Origin: Serinus canaria
Taxonomy: Eukaryota; Chordata; Aves; Passeriformes; Fringillidae
Direction: 5' to 3'
Assembly: GCF_022539315.1 (NCBI RefSeq)
Contig: NC_066316.1
Location: 11,835,108-11,899,107, forward strand
Length of the DNA: 64,000 nucleotides
Numbering within the stretch: the first letter of the stretch is position 1; each line of letters opens with the position of its first letter. Below the pieces are notes generated by a model. The model did no database searches, had not been told where the DNA came from, and saw only the letters and a program-made list of their open reading frames with translations. A program made the translations under genes and the position numbers. Of the stretch, positions 48,601 to 63,500 are shown in pieces.

Positions 48601-51600
48601 CTTTAGTGGATTAGAACCCAAATTTGATAAATTTAATGTTTTCCTTCTAATACACCATGGGCTTGTTTTAAAATAATCCCCAGAATATTTTATTTCCTAA
48701 TTTTTCTGCTGCTGCTTTCTTTTTGCCCTGGTCCACCAGCTGATGCCTGACATGTTTGCATTCCTGCCTTGCAGGTTCACTCTCCATGGGCTATTCCTAA
48801 AACAAAACACACTGCACTGTATCCAGTGGCACATCTCTGATTCCCAGGGCCAGGAGAAGACAACTTGAACAAAGATGCCAAGTATTTCACAGAGCTCTCC
48901 CTGTCCTATCACTTCTTTGTGGCCAGGCAGAACATCCCTCTAATGTGAAAAGAGCTGCAAGACTCAGCCATCCACGTGAAACTTTGCCTGGATGAGGCTG
49001 AAAAAGCTTGGGCAAGCCCTCAGGAGGGCAGAGCTTGACTTGAGAGCCCCTTTGTGCCTCTGAGGAAGAAATGTCATGGTTCACCAAAAGTCTGGGTGCC
49101 CTCCAGTGCCTGAGGGATCTGAGTAGCAGAGTTTCATTGCTCACTGCAGGCAGCCTCGGGGCTGGCCCTGCTGGGCCACCCTGGGGGCTCTTCAGCTCAT
49201 TGCCTGTGACAGTGACCAAGAGCAAAGGCTTCCAGGAGAACACAGAAACACAGAGGAGCAGACAGAACTGAATCCAGCCCCCAGGGATGCCCCAAGGAGG
49301 GATCTCTGAGCTGCCTCCTTCCCAGTCACTCTGCCTGCCCATCTCCTTCCCAGCTGAGCATCTCATGGACTCAGCAGCAAGCAAAGGAGGATGCCAGGCT
49401 CTTTTGTTTGCCTCTTTTTCTTCTAAGACATTTGCTTGAGACCTCCATGGGCAGAAAGAGAGGAAGGTGACTGCTTGTGTTTGCTGCTGCTCTGTGGAGG
49501 AGAAAGTGGAGAATCACAAGGGAGCAGCTGTGCAAGAGTGGGAAGGAGTAGGTGACCCAGAACTAAACCACAGGGGACAAAGGCAGTGCAAGTGTGTGTG
49601 AGTCAGAGAACTGTGAAATTGGGAAAAAGAAAAAAAAATTAAAAATAAAAAGAAGAGTGAAAGAAAATAGTGAAGAACAAGAACATGAGGTACCATTGCT
49701 CACACCAAAGCCAGATGCTCCAGCCAGCTGTGGAAGGAATCGTCACCCCACTGGCAGCAATACCTCACCCACAGATTTTGATCTGTAAGTCAATCACACG
49801 TTATTTTATTGATAATTACTCAGCTCAAGGCAATGAAACTGAAGATACAAGCTGATACATATACATAGGGAGTTAATTTTAGAGCATTTTAAGGAACCAG
49901 TAGTATTTCAGGAATGTAATTCTTTGTCTCCACTATCTCCCACCTCAGTTAAGCACAGCCCTTGCACAAAATAGGTTTGAGGAAAAACTTGATGCTTTTG
50001 AAATGCAGAGGAGAAGGAGGTTTTGGCCTACTGTTATGGGTGTTTAGGATGACATTCATTATCCAGTCCACTGTCCCATCATTCTTATTGTCTGCTATCA
50101 TCTTGTTTGAAAACCCTATAAAATAGGATTTATTTCATTTAACTTCTAAGAGCTAGAATAATTTAGGTTTTCATTTCATTCCCTTTTCACAAACAGTCAG
50201 GAGTATACCTGAGTGCATCTACCCCAGATTTTATCACATGAGTTAATTAACTTAATTTTAACAAAGTTACCACATTGATAAAGGGCTCCAAATGTGGGCT
50301 CCAAATCCCACTTCCAGACCAGTAAAGCTGGTGGTTTATCCCAAGGCTCTGCCTTGGGCCCCACATGTGCCTGCCCAAACACTCCATTTAAAGAAGAGGT
50401 TCTATCACCATCACAGGTGGCCCCAGAGACCCTTTTGATGGGTGAATGCCACCTGCTCATTTCCCTCCACCTCACCAATGTCACCTTTATCATCAGAGAC
50501 TCTCTTGCCATAGGCATGGTAAATCTGCCCCAAAGTCAGCACCTTTATTTGAGCCACAGCCAGAACTGTGAGATCTCCAGAAGTTCACAATTCCTGACAC
50601 AGCTCCCCAGCTAATCTTGACTGGTACCCCCAGAGGAAAACACCAGTTATAAGACAGAGGCAAAGATGCACAAACAAATTTAGGTGGAACAACCTCTTCT
50701 GTTTAAAAGTCAGTCTTCAAAGCACTCAGGTGCTAATTTATTTTACCTGGGAGCCTGGACAAGAAAGGGTTTGAGCTCCACCTGGAGACATTAGAGCACA
50801 GCTGAAAGGAGTGACAGGCTGACAGAGCACCACACTGTCCTTCTAATACCCACCCAAGGATCAGGCAGTCAGATCTCACGCTTTCCATCTGTCACTGTGA
50901 CAGCCCAGTCATCCTCAGAGGCTTCCTTGAACTCTCACACTTCCCACACAATGGGGTCAAATAACAATTACTTCAGTTAATGGCATCTACAACACACCTG
51001 ATGACAGCACCATTTCCAGCAGCACCCAGTGAAGAGATAAGTTCTGTGGAGAGGCAGAGCCTGGTACTCATAGACCAAACAAATTTCTCAATGTAGGCCA
51101 AATAGCTGAAAGGCTGTCCAGCTGCCAGATTTCACAGCCACTGGGTAGCCTGGGGGCATGTGCAGTAGCCACCAAATCTGACCTACACCCAGTCAGGGTC
51201 AGCTCACAGCCTGGGAAAGGAAAATGAATGTTGCAACAGCCTGACTCTGTCAAAAGGGGTTTTATTACAGAATTTTACCTGGGGGAGATGTGATCTGAGA
51301 AGAACAGAAGATGCTTAGTAGTATTTTCAAAGAGAAAGTGACAAATACTTCTAGGGAGAGATTAGGGAAGGGGAAGAAAATATGGGATGGGCACAAGGAG
51401 AAAATGGGATGTGAGATGGGTTGAAAAACTCAGAGAGCTCCCATGTAGAACAGAGGGGAACATGAGGGCAAGAAGAGCTTAAAAACAATGTGAGGGTAGG
51501 GAGCCAAGCAAGATAGGAAGAATAACAGCACAGAGACTTTCACGCTCTACTTTTCTCTAACTGATAAAAAAAGGGATGGGGGTTTCTTGTAAGATCTTGG

Positions 51601-54600
51601 ACCTAGGTGTCCCTGAATCCTACAGGGTTTCTGTTCCCTCTTGTGAGCTGGGCTTGGGACAGCACATCCATGTGACATTACACTCATGTCCTGCACCTGC
51701 TGTGTGCTGTGTTCCCACCCTTGGAAGGCCCCTGAGCCCCATCCTTGCAGCTCCACAGATTTAGATCTGGAAAATCCTTTCCCACCTGTCCTAGACTGAG
51801 CTGCACACGGAAACCATGTTTCTAACTAGAGACTCAATGCCCAAGCATTCACCTTAGCTCAGGCACATCTCTGTCAGGAGGGAAAAACAAGAGCTGCTCT
51901 CAGCAGCAGCTGAACTCCATCAGCCAGGGATCAGCTCTTGGGGTCAGGGTGGAAGCAGCTGCAGGAGGCAGACAGAGAGGGACCTGCACCAAGTCCTCAG
52001 AGAGTAATCACCACCTCCATTGAGTAAAAAAGGCAGGACTTTTCAAATGGAGAAACTGGTCTGGGGGGGATTCTGGCATGTGTTTCACTACCAGGAGAGC
52101 ATAAACAGAAGAGGGTGGAGAACACTCAAAAATCACACGGACTTTTCACCCTGCTGTAGCACAAACTGAAAATATGGATGGTAATTACAGCTCTCTGTAT
52201 TATCCTAACTCTTACAAATAATGACTTTATTCCCACCAGAGAGAAGGAGGGATTGATTTGCAAAGTGAAGAAGAGCCGAGGTTGGTTGATGGAACTTTTA
52301 AATTCAGGAAAAGACACGTCTTGAAAGTCAGAAATTGGTAAATGAATGTAAATCCACGTAAGACCTTAATTCCACTCAGTTGGAATGATGCCTCAGGACT
52401 CCCTTATCACTTTACCGTGACTCTGCTTTTGAACTGAACTGATTGTGAGCCAACATCCCCAGACCTGCAGGCTGCCACTTTCTGCACAGACAGAGCGGAA
52501 TGCAGAGTGTGCTGAATGCAGAGCACTCTGTCCCTCCTGCAGCCCCACAGCCTTTTGCATGCAAGGCCACTGACACTGCACTCATCACACCAGCAGCCCC
52601 TGATCCCTCCCCACTGAACTGCTGGCATTCCCTTGGCCACAAAAAGGGCTGTGCCTTCCTATTTCCACAGCTGTGGTGAAACTGGAAAAGTCACACTCGT
52701 TCTTTCCAGGGACCCACCAACATCTTTCCTGGCACAGTGATCAGGCAGAGGGCTGTGGCTTTTCCAGATCATTTCAAGTGGAGCTGCTCCAAAGTGCCTG
52801 CTCTATGCACTGCCACTGCCTGCAAATGCAGCTGGGGTGCTTGCCACTGCCAGGTTCAGGGAGGCCAGCTCACATTTGCATGTCTATGCTTTGCTACTGA
52901 GCTTGCAGAAATGTGGTATTTATAGGTACAGACCTTCTGGGAGGACCCAAGCTGGCTGAGATATTGGGCAGAGTCAGCTAAGTGTCTCATTTGATCTAAT
53001 TTGAAACTTGCTTATAAAAGAGTGGAGCAAAAAGTTTTATCACATATTAAGCTGTGTGAGTTTGCAGGCTTTTTAGGACCTAATATATGGAGTTGGGGGG
53101 GAAAGAAGCAGAGAAGGGAAGAGCAAGATAAATTATAATGAAGTCTGAAATGCAGTAAAATATTTCATACACAAAGGAGATGGTTGTGCCAAACTGCCCT
53201 TCTGGGCACAGCCTTTTCCTGACGCAGCATGTGCAGCTCTGACCTGGAGAGAAAGTTGAGATTTAAATTATTTCCTAATTAAATTAAGGGTTTAAATGCA
53301 ATTTACATTTGTATTGCAGAAGAAGGGGCTGGAGGCATGTTTCCATTTGAGAGCCATATGATCCTGGGTTGGGAATTGCTGCTCTTGGGGCATGCCTGGT
53401 GTGTAATGCCCCAGGAGTTGTCACCTGGGCTGAGGGTGTCACTGTGCTGCCACAAGGCAAGCAATTGATTTGGTCATTGAATATCCCCCTGTCCCAAGCA
53501 TCACCTCTGGTGCAGGATGGTTCTGGTGGTAATTTTTGCATTAGAAGCACATCACCAGTTTCCTGAGGATACAGAGGGGAATTAAAGCCAAGTGCCTCCA
53601 TCCTGAACATTTGTGAATAATCCCTATAAAGGCTTTAAAAAGCATTTCTACCCCCAGGACTGCCCCCTTCTCTCTTCAGAGGCACTGTGTGATGTTTTGT
53701 GTCATGAAGCACAGCACTGGGTACTGTCTGTCAGGTCATGTTAAGCTAAAGGTGTGGCCTGCAGCAGAGACTCAGAGCGATTCCCAATAAATTGTCAGCA
53801 GACTGGAAAGCAAGAGTTGCCCATAATTTGAATTTCATGCCAGCTCGTCACAGAAATCTTATGTGACAGTTTGATGTGCCCAAGAGCTTGCTCAAATAGA
53901 TGCCTGCATCCTCAGAAATTCTGTATTAGCTGCCTCTTGTTGCCCACATGGCTTGCTGGACACTGGCAGCACAGCTCAACATTGCTCTGGTAGCACCATG
54001 AATGTTTAAAATAAAGCTTCATCAGTAGTTTAGAGGGCCCAGCTTCTAATTGTAACAGCTGTGTAGAAGTGCAAAGCTGGAACTGAGCTTTAACTTGGCA
54101 ACAGGAAAGAACAAATTGAGATGGTTTTGTCCTGGCTCGAACAAGGCGTGCGCATGCCATCCCTCTGGGCTGCCACTCTGGTCTAGGCTCTGGTGCTGCC
54201 CAGCAGAGTTTCTTCTGGCCCCTCCAGGAGGCAAACACTTCTGCAGCATCTGCTCCAAGCCTGCAGGAGCTCTGTGCAGCCTGGGTCATATTAATACTCC
54301 ACAATTCACCCAGGAGAAGAAAGGAAGGCAGTACAGAAGCCTGTCACCTCTGGGAGAAAACACCAAGGTCATTGCAAGGAGCCGTGGTCTCTACACCCAG
54401 GGGTCTGGTGCAGACAGACCCCCAGTGTAAACATCAAGGAGTTTCTTGTGGGTGACATGGCCTAGGAGAGCTTTTAAAAGGGATTTAAAGGAAAATACTG
54501 GGGGGGGTTTATGAATTTTTACAGGAAGTGTATTCAGGAATGAAAGGCAGCATGGGAAGAGACAGGGAAGCATTTGCAGCACCAATAAGACAAAGGTATT

Positions 54601-55589
54601 GGAGGCTGCTGCCTCGGGCAGGAGAGGCAGGAGTGACATCTTAATGAGAGATAATACTTAAGGGTAAGATCTGTCATTTGCTGGAGTGAGGACACATAAC
54701 AAGTGTATTTACTGCTTGACAGCAAAGGGAGAGCTGTGGAGAAAGACAAAATGAAATACATAGCCTAAGGGATTGGTTAAGAAAATTCTCTCTGCCACAG
54801 CACCAGGGACTGATACCTGCAGGACGTAAATAACGGGCAGTGCCTTCCCATTTTGCATTTCTTACATGGATGAGAATGAAACTGAGAGTCTTTCACTCAG
54901 AACAATCCCTGATGAATTCTGCCCTTCTCACATCATTTCACAGAACAGCTAGAACGCCTCCAGGACACTCTAGTTTGCTCTCCAGACTTTTTGGGTTATA
55001 TCTGTTCAAGCTTTTAATTCCAGCATGAGCAAATTCTCCAGGTTCCATTTGCTGCAAAGGAGCTGCCAGTGGCTCATTCCAGACAACATTTGTATTCACT
55101 GCAACCTGAACTCCTTTTTTGGCCACCAGTTGATCAGCTGAGTTAGAGAAAGCAAATCTCAAAACCATCAAGAACCTTGGACCAAAACACTCAGAGATCC
55201 TTCAAGCTTTGTACAACACCACCACAAATTCAATTCACAAGCCAAGCTAAATGATGACAAACTACTTAACCCCAGCTGGCACCTTTCCTGAACTTTCACT
55301 TATGGGAAAATCCAGCAGCCTCATGAACAGATCTGAGGCTGGGCTTCCAGGCACAAATACAGCACTACTGTAACTGCTGGGATGATTTCTTCTACACCTA
55401 ATTGTTCTTGAAATGAGACACCACGTGCACCTAAAGGTGAGAGTGCACCTGAGATAAATGGCAATCTGATCTCTCCTGCTGACACGAGGCAGAAAGTATG
55501 TGCCAGCTCTTTGTTCAACTCAATAAGCAGAGGGCAAGTGGCAACTCCTCATTTTTCCAGGGAATGCAGAAGGTGTTTTTGTCTCACAT

Positions 55590-55692
55590 TGCCAATGAAC
55601 AGGTTGAATCTGTTTATGATGCCTTGTAGAAGGCAGGTGGTATCTGCTCAGGGTGCCAAGGAACAGGTAAGTGGCATCTGCTCATCATGCTA
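55590..55692 (+). repeat. Degenerate tandem repeat, about three units of 32-40 bp
   Basis: Related words recur: gccaatgaacaggttgaatc, gccttgtagaaggcaggtgg, gccaaggaacaggtaagtgg, each followed by atctg(c/t)t and a ...tgc end. The units are clearly worn, so this is an old duplication or a chance similarity. Confidence 0.35.
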
Positions 55693-55771
55693 CCCAACTG
55701 TGAGTCAATTAACATTAGGGTGGATGTTTAAAATGCTTTAAAATGTCGAAATTAGCAGCCAATTATAGATC

Positions 55772-55806
55772 AAAAAAGAAAAAGGAAAAAAAAAAGAAAA
55801 AGTGAG
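55772..55806 (+). repeat. A-rich purine tract
   Basis: A run of A with scattered G, about 35 bp, low complexity; no poly(A) tail of a recognisable retrocopy precedes it. Confidence 0.75.
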
Positions 55807-57581
55807 ATTTTTATCCCTAATTGTTTATGTTTGACAGTTTGGAGACCCCCTCACTGACATTCCTCAACTTATTGCAGTCACTGCCAAAACCAAACTCCTT
55901 TAGGGACACCTCCTGCAAGGTTTTGTCACACAGCTGCACTGATGAACCCAAGAAACTGAGCTAAGGAGCCATGTCTGTGGAGGCAAAATTCTGCAGGGCT
56001 TGCAGAGCGTAATGTGGTCTGGTCCCTCTCTGCATCCCCTTTTTTCCCATAGTTTTGACATATGAAAATCCCAAATGCTAAACATATCTCATATTTTTCC
56101 TTCATGGTAGTAAAAGGCAGAAGGCCATAAAGAGGGAACCCAGTGCTTTCTTTCTGACATACACTCTCCTGAATGGCCTTCAGGCAAACTCCTGTCCTTG
56201 GACAGACCCTTATTTTCCCACACCCCCTCTTCCAAGAGCAGAAACAGTGTGAGAAAACTTCAGGCCAAATTATACTGTGCAACAATTCTTTTCTCAGAAA
56301 TCAAAGTTGAATATTTCCCTTGGTAGCCAAAGCTGCACTTCTAAGTTATTTAATTCTTTTCTAGCACTACCAGTTCCTTCCACCAGCTTCCCAGGCTGTT
56401 TCCAAAAGGATGGAGATACTTGAAAAAGTATCCAGCTTGTGTCCTGGAAAATGATAATTGTTTGAGCACCTTGCATTGCCTACCAGATCTCCCCTCTGTG
56501 TGTTTCAGCTCTGGCTGGGGCCCCCCTAAACACCTCCCAGGGCTCATTTGGGAAGGGGCAGCTTGTTCCAGCCCCAGCAGCAGTTGGCTTACACTGGGAG
56601 AGGACATCTCAGCAGACATGGAATTTGAATGCAGGCCAGAAAGGAGTGGAACAAATGCTACACCAGTGATTCAGGTGGTCAAACACTGCCCCTTCATGGC
56701 CAGTACTCCCTTTGGAGGCTGCAGGAGGCTTCAGCCAATGCTGGAGGTTACTGGTGGGGAACAAAGCTCAAGCCCAGTCATTAATCCCACTGATCTCAGA
56801 AGGTCACACAAACTCTGTGGCAAGACCCTAGAGAAGCCCACTCAATTTCTGAGCCCCTAGAACAACCACCCAGGAGAAATATTTATTACAGTGAAAATAA
56901 ACTCCCACAGACTCTTCCATTTCTGCTTCAAAAACGTGATTAAAAACTGGAAGCAGTCTCCTGGTTTGAAGGGTTGTATAAACCTTCAACCTTTTAATTA
57001 AATGCTTTATGTGTTAGCAAAACCACAATTATTTCAGGGGATGGTTAAGACCCTGAGCTGCAATGTTAGCTCAGCTCACCACCTTTTCAGGACTATAAGA
57101 ACAGACAGAAAGAATAGACTGCTTAATTTTTTGATAAAAGGTAAGAAAAAGTGAAATTAGCTTTAGCCTTCAGGTTCTGAGACAGATTCCTGCCTGACCT
57201 GTATTCCCACCTCTGCTACAAACCAAACCAAATCTACATTTAATAAGGAAAAACACATTTAATTATACAGGTTGAGTCCACTATTAGATAGACAACCAAG
57301 ATAAGGCTAAATAGAGCTGACAAAATCAAGCAGAAGCAGCATTAGCACATCCCTTTCATGAAACATCAGTATGCACCAGCTCTGGAGGTCTGTGATTTAC
57401 AGTATAACTGAACATTACCTGCATTTGACAAACACACATTTGAGACCATCAGCTCAAATGAATTTCAATGCCTTCAGAGGAATAACTCCATTTATTGTTC
57501 TTTTAGTCTCTGAATACACACGTCCTCATCAAGGGAACTACACTGAGCGTTCTCGAATGTGATGTTTCCTCATGACTGTAC

Positions 57582-57597
57582 AGCAATAATTATTGCT
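57582..57597. repeat. Perfect 16-bp palindrome
   Basis: agcaataattattgct is its own reverse complement, with a central AATT and flanking TAAT/ATTA cores, followed at about 57640 by caattataattat. This could be a homeodomain dimer site in conserved DNA or a chance AT palindrome. Confidence 0.7.
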
Positions 57598-60500
57598 ATG
57601 GAGTGGAAGCAATTCTGAAAGATGCTTTGAAATTTTAAGGTGCCAATTATAATTATGTGTTCCCAGCAGTTTAGGAAGAAAACAGGTCCTTCAGCCTGAC
57701 ATCAGCTCCCTTCAGCCCCTGCTCCCGGCCTCAATGCTCTAAACACACACAGACACACTCCAATGATCAGGAAACAAATCCTATCATGCTAGCAGGAGGA
57801 CCAGGGGCTCTGAATTTTAGATCTCTAAGATGCTGTTTGGGGGCTGAAGGGGCATGTGAAGAGAATAGCAAGCTGGAGTACCAGTAAAAACTCCCAAAGG
57901 TATTTGAAATCCCTTGCATGAGCTGGTAAGATCTTTGAGGAAGGGCAGCATATTGCTTCCCTTTTTGGGGTCTGCCTGTTTGCTGCACTGCAAGGTGTGC
58001 CACACATTCTGGAGGAAAGGAGGAGTGTAACCTGAGCTCTTGCCCAGAGCTGTTCTGAGCCGTGGCTGCCTCCCCACATCAGGATCACAGGACACAAAAA
58101 CGTCCTTGGCCTCCCTTCCCTGTCCATAAAACACTCTCCCTGCTTCCTGCCTTTTTCAGGGGTGAGCAGAGAGAGCAGGAGACCAGCAGCTGTCATGGTT
58201 CAAGCTCTCTGGAAGAAATCACAGCATGAGTCAAGCTCTCCCACCACTCCCAGAATTACATCTCTGCTTGCAATGATAGGGCCAATATTATGCTTCCACA
58301 CCTCCCAAATACCAGAAAAATAAGCTTTGGCAATCCAAAGCTAAATAGAAATAAAATGCAGGCTTTGTGCACACAGTGAATTATTTATATATTAAAAAAA
58401 ATCATTCTTTGAGGGCTGCTGCTGCATTCAGCTTGGATTTCAGATAACCCAAAAAAACATTAAGCACCCTCATTTATATTCTTAACAGCTATTCATTGCG
58501 GCCATGTTGATTTCCCATGATGTTTGATATTGGCTACAACAAAGTTTTGTCTGGACAGATTAGTGCAAAAGGATTGTTCTTCATGCAAGCATACGTTTAT
58601 CCCCACAAGAAAAAAATTCAGCCTGCAAACAAGATCATATGTGATTAATTATTTAGCAAATGCTGTCTCCCAGTCTTCCCATATGAGAATTTTAAATTAC
58701 CCAGCCAGAAGCCAGAAACTACTCAGTTTAAGGTGGCTGTTCTGTTACACAAAGGTAACAGGAGACAGTGAGACTGAACTGTCTGAAATCAACATAAAAT
58801 CTTTAGACACTTAGCTCAGACTGGGGAAAAAACATTTAAGAATACATTGACAGAAAAGCCTTCTCATTTCAGCAATGCCATGGCTGCAAAAATCCAGCAA
58901 TGCTGATGCCATGTAAGTCATTACTGCAATATGGCACAACACATTTTTCTGCAGTGCTGGTGAAAAAACAGGATTGTCACCCACACATTTCTCCACCTAT
59001 CATTGCCAAAGGTACCAAGTCCTGTGTTTCCACATGCATATTCCTTGACACTGTCTGTGACTTGAAATGGAGCCACTTGCCAAGCCCAGCTGAAGGGAAG
59101 CCACTTCTCTACTCACCAATCAAGTGGGCTGAAACTGCACAGGAACCACCACATATCTGCTCCCATCTCCATGAGCTGCCAGATGGGTACAATCCAGGCA
59201 CTGCCTGCACTCCCCACACTGGGAGTTGGTGTATTTTCTCAGCCTGTACTACATCTGTACTAACATCTGCTCTGCAGGATGAACCCGCTTTCCATGTCCT
59301 GCAGAAAATGGATCTTGCTGCCTCAAGGCTGAAACTCAAGGGATTTTTTTTGATGACGACCCTCAAATTCATCCCAGACTCAACCACCTGGCAGAGTTAT
59401 CTGCATTGGTACTTCTCCACACTCCTTAAACTGATCCATTTTTTGGTTTCTAACACACCAAACAAATAATTTCAGATGAAAACCCTCCACAGTGAAGACA
59501 CGCCATTGCTGTGTAACTCTGTGACAGTAACCTTTGTGAAAGTAACCACCTTTGTGGTGGAAACTACATCTAACCCTGAAAAATGAAATCAAGTAATTGT
59601 ATGTAGAATGGTTTTAGAGTCAGGAAAAAAGGCTGATAGTCTCAGGATATTAAAATTGAGTTTAGATGGTTTTTATTCCTGTCTTTGCAGTAAGTGCCTT
59701 TTGTCAGAAATCCTGGTTGGTTGTCATCCTAATGCCTATTTCCCCTATCCTTATAACTTATCAGAAAATTATTTGGGTTTTTAAAGCTGTATGTTTTCAC
59801 AAGTTCAGTCCAAATTCTCTTTGCTAACCATGAAAATTAAATGTTTCTTGGGTGACCATTGATGATTTACAGGGGCTTCTTCAGAAGGCAGCTAACCAAC
59901 CATTTGGCTCATTCCCCTGGCACCACCAGAAACAGCTGTTCCTTTCACTGCTTAGGATGCAAGAGGAGCAAAAGCCATTCTGGGGGTGGGATGTGCTTAG
60001 CTCTTGAACAGATGATTATGGGGACAGAGGTGTTCATAATATCTTCAGAACCACCAGCCAATTTCCTAAAGTGCCTTAATCCTGCTTCTGTCTTATTTCT
60101 TTGGGGGGCAAATGGTCACAGAATTTAGTGAGGGGTTCTAATCCCTTTAGCAAGTGTTCTTGCTGCCCTGTGCAAATATTGCTACCATTCAGGTAGGTTC
60201 TCCCTCATCTAAACCAAGAAAATAATTTTCCTCTGTAGGAGCAAGAGGGAAAGTTTAGCTGATGTCTGGAGACCCATCAGCCACAATAAAACTGATCCTC
60301 TCCTCTGGTTCAATTCAGGACACCAGAGCACTCCTCAGACATTTGAATATTACTTCTGCAGGTCTTAGAATAATTCAGTTTTTTGCCTTCCTTCCCCTAA
60401 GGCATATTTAATATATCCTCTGTGTAAGTCATTCAAAGTCTCCTAGAAATTACTTCAGAGCCTGTGTGAGGCTCACTGGGCTGCAGAAACTGGCCTGAGG

Positions 60501-63500
60501 CCATTCCACCTGGCTCTGTGATTCTGCCTGATTTTGCAGTCCAAAATCCACGTTGGGTTGGTAACTGCTGGGAATATGCGTCAGTGTGGATGCACAACAG
60601 CTGTTGAGGAAACTCCTGTAAGCACAATGGATCTTATGCATTACAAATTTTATTTGCTAAGTTTTAACCCACAGCTCTGATGGGGAGGTTTCTTCCAGAG
60701 CAGTACCAACTCTGAATAGTTCTGTTTCTGGCTTTTCTGCAGCCCACAGACATGCAAAAACCATGTCAGCCTTCAGATTTCCTTATGCTTTCAGCAGCAT
60801 TTCCGGGCTGTTTATTTGGAGAAGGATTTTGCAGTGGTTTTGAGGAAGCCAGCCATCTGGACACCCTCCCTGAACACTGAACACTGTATAACAAGAAGAC
60901 ACATAGCAAGAGGCATTTCTGAACTTCCAGCATGCTGCTTGACAAGAGCTGATCCATCTGCAAGATGTGCCTGTAGGAATTATTTGCACCATCTCCAAGG
61001 TCACACTCAGGCACCTTGATCCAGGCCAAATGCAGGCACTCCATTAGCTTCATATATTAATTGTAATTCCTCTCAAATATTCCTGGATTATCCCAGTTTT
61101 ATCTGGAGCTGGGCCACAAAACTGAGGTGGAAACTGAGCAGCCACACACTCCTGTAGTGCCAAGGAAAAGCAATGAGGGTCCCCAGAGATTGTTTATTCC
61201 TCATCTCCTGCAGGAGGAGCAGGGATTCATGGAGCTGTGAGATGAGCCCCACCTACATGATGAGGATCATGGCTGCATGATACCAGCTCAAGGCATCTCA
61301 ACACCCAGTTTTCAGACCCACAAGGGCTAGAGCCTCCCTGCCCCCTTGAAAACTGTACCCCCTCCCCACCTTTGCCAAGCAGATGCCAGTGGCTCTGGCA
61401 ATGAGGGGGCAGAAAGACACAGGAGCCATGGTGACAGAAGGCTGGAGCTTGTGCAGCTCCAGCTGAGAGCAATAGTTTGGGTGTGCTGAAAAACCAAACT
61501 CCCCTGCCTCCATCTGGGTATGCAGATGGGAATGTTTTTAACCTCTTTCCCTGAACTGCATTTTATGATCAGTAAAGTGGAGTTATTGCATGTCCAGGTA
61601 AATGGCATAAAAATAAGTACCTTAATATTTGTGAAGCATTTAGGTACAGTAGCAATGAACATTAAAGGAGAGCCCAGGAGGAAAATAACAATTGTTATTT
61701 TCAATTGCTGAGTAAGGTAGAATGGTGTGTGCAAGTAATTCATGGGGTTGCTCAGGGAGAAGTGAGAAAAACAGAACCAGCAAACATCCACTCATCCTTT
61801 GAGCACCCCTCTTCTCTGCTCTGAAGATAGGGAGAACCTGTGGAAAAATAGTGTGCAGGCATGTACATATTGCACAGAAACTCAATGTTTGGATTTGGGC
61901 AGGCAGTCTATTTCTCTAACTTCTCCTTTAACAGGAAGGGGACTTAAAATAGTAGGGTAAGCAGGTGAAATGAAAGACATTATATCAGACAGGTGTTTCA
62001 TCACACCTAAAACTGTTTGTGCCCATCCATCTGACAAATATGGCTTTGAAGAACTTCAGTCCCCAATAGTATAGAAATAACTTTGCTTCAAGTTCAGTTC
62101 TCTGGTGCAAATTAATATCATTTAGTCCTCAAGACAGCAGAAACAAGGAAAGAGACTTGGTTCTAAAAAGACTTGTGGTACATCCTTTGTTGCTGAAGGA
62201 GGTTAGCCAGTGTACAAGGACTTTTGGTAAAGCAGCTCTATACAGAGAAGAAATTCTCCAACATACATCAAGATTTTTTCTTTGCCTTTTTAACTGGGTA
62301 CAAGATGTATTTGTACTGAATATTTTGTGCTTTGAAATGCCAACTTCTTGTATTTGCTGATGAAATAATATAATTCTGTTGATCTATGCATCATTAATTT
62401 ATGTTATTCCATTGAAAAAAAATGCTGGATTTGCTCAAATATTTTATTATCAAGCATTTAGCATATGCTGCAGAAGGAAATCCAAGCTAGATATTAGTGC
62501 AGGAGACAGACCTGAAAGAGCAGGTGCTCATGTTCTGTTCTGAGTCATTAAAATCAGTGGAATTGCTGGGATTTGTTTCAACAGGACCAAGCCAGCACAT
62601 TCACAGAGGAAGGATGGCTTTATGCAAAAGGGACCCATAGGCCCATTCTCTATTTTTAGTCCTGACACAGAGCCTCATTGCAATCCTGATTTAAGTCACC
62701 TAATCTGTGGTGCAGCAATATTAATCTCATGCTTTATAAGCTCACCTGGCTCTGCCACAAATTACTGTAAACCCTTTTAGAAGACTTAACATGTTTCTGC
62801 CTTTCAGTGATCACACTCAAATCCACAGGCCAGGAACAAAACACATCACAAAAGCTCAAAATCCAAGGAAATATGGATAGTGAAGGAAGAAACACCAACT
62901 GCTAATGCCAAGAGGTGCACACAATTTTCCTTCTTTGGCACCTTTCAGCCTCAAAACTTTGTTACCTTCCCCACAGGACACATAATTTCCCATTAAATTC
63001 CTGTTGGCCCCAGTCAGGCACAGCACTTACCAAGTGTGATCTGTTCCCCACTGCATCTCTGCAGAGCAAGGCACCAGCACAGACCCAGAAACAAGATCTG
63101 AGAAGAAGCACTTTGTGTGCATGAGAGCCTGCAAGGTCCAGCCTCAGACCAGCTTCACTGCCTGCAAAGTTAGTTTTGATATCAACAGGGGGAACACACA
63201 ATGCTGAAGTTCTCATTCAAAAAACCTTCTGAAAAGTCCTCCTTCAAAGCCACAGCACCTACCCATTTTGATTTTCTAATTTTTCATAATTTTTTTAAAA
63301 TACCACTCAATTTTACCGCATTTATTCCATGTCCCTCTTGCATACAAGGTCCTGATTATGTAACTCTCTAACTCAATATGTGACTCAATCCACTTCAAAC
63401 CATAATATTTCCACAAAAGTCAGTGCTGAAAAATGATCCCACTCTCAGTCCTCCCTGGCATCAGAAGCTGTGGAGTTGTACTGGCATGACCCTTGGTCTG

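Noticed and set aside
48887..49384. A 165-residue open frame on the - strand
   Set aside because: Lies in a GC-richer intergenic stretch; proline- and serine-rich low-information sequence with no domain.
58900..59469. A 189-residue open frame on the + strand
   Set aside because: No family resemblance, no promoter or splice context; mixed composition like translated non-coding DNA.
60450..60530. A worn CR1 tail (gaggccattccacctggctctgtgattctg)
   Set aside because: Only about 30 bases resemble a CR1 3' end and the expected upstream part is not readable; left as a possibility.
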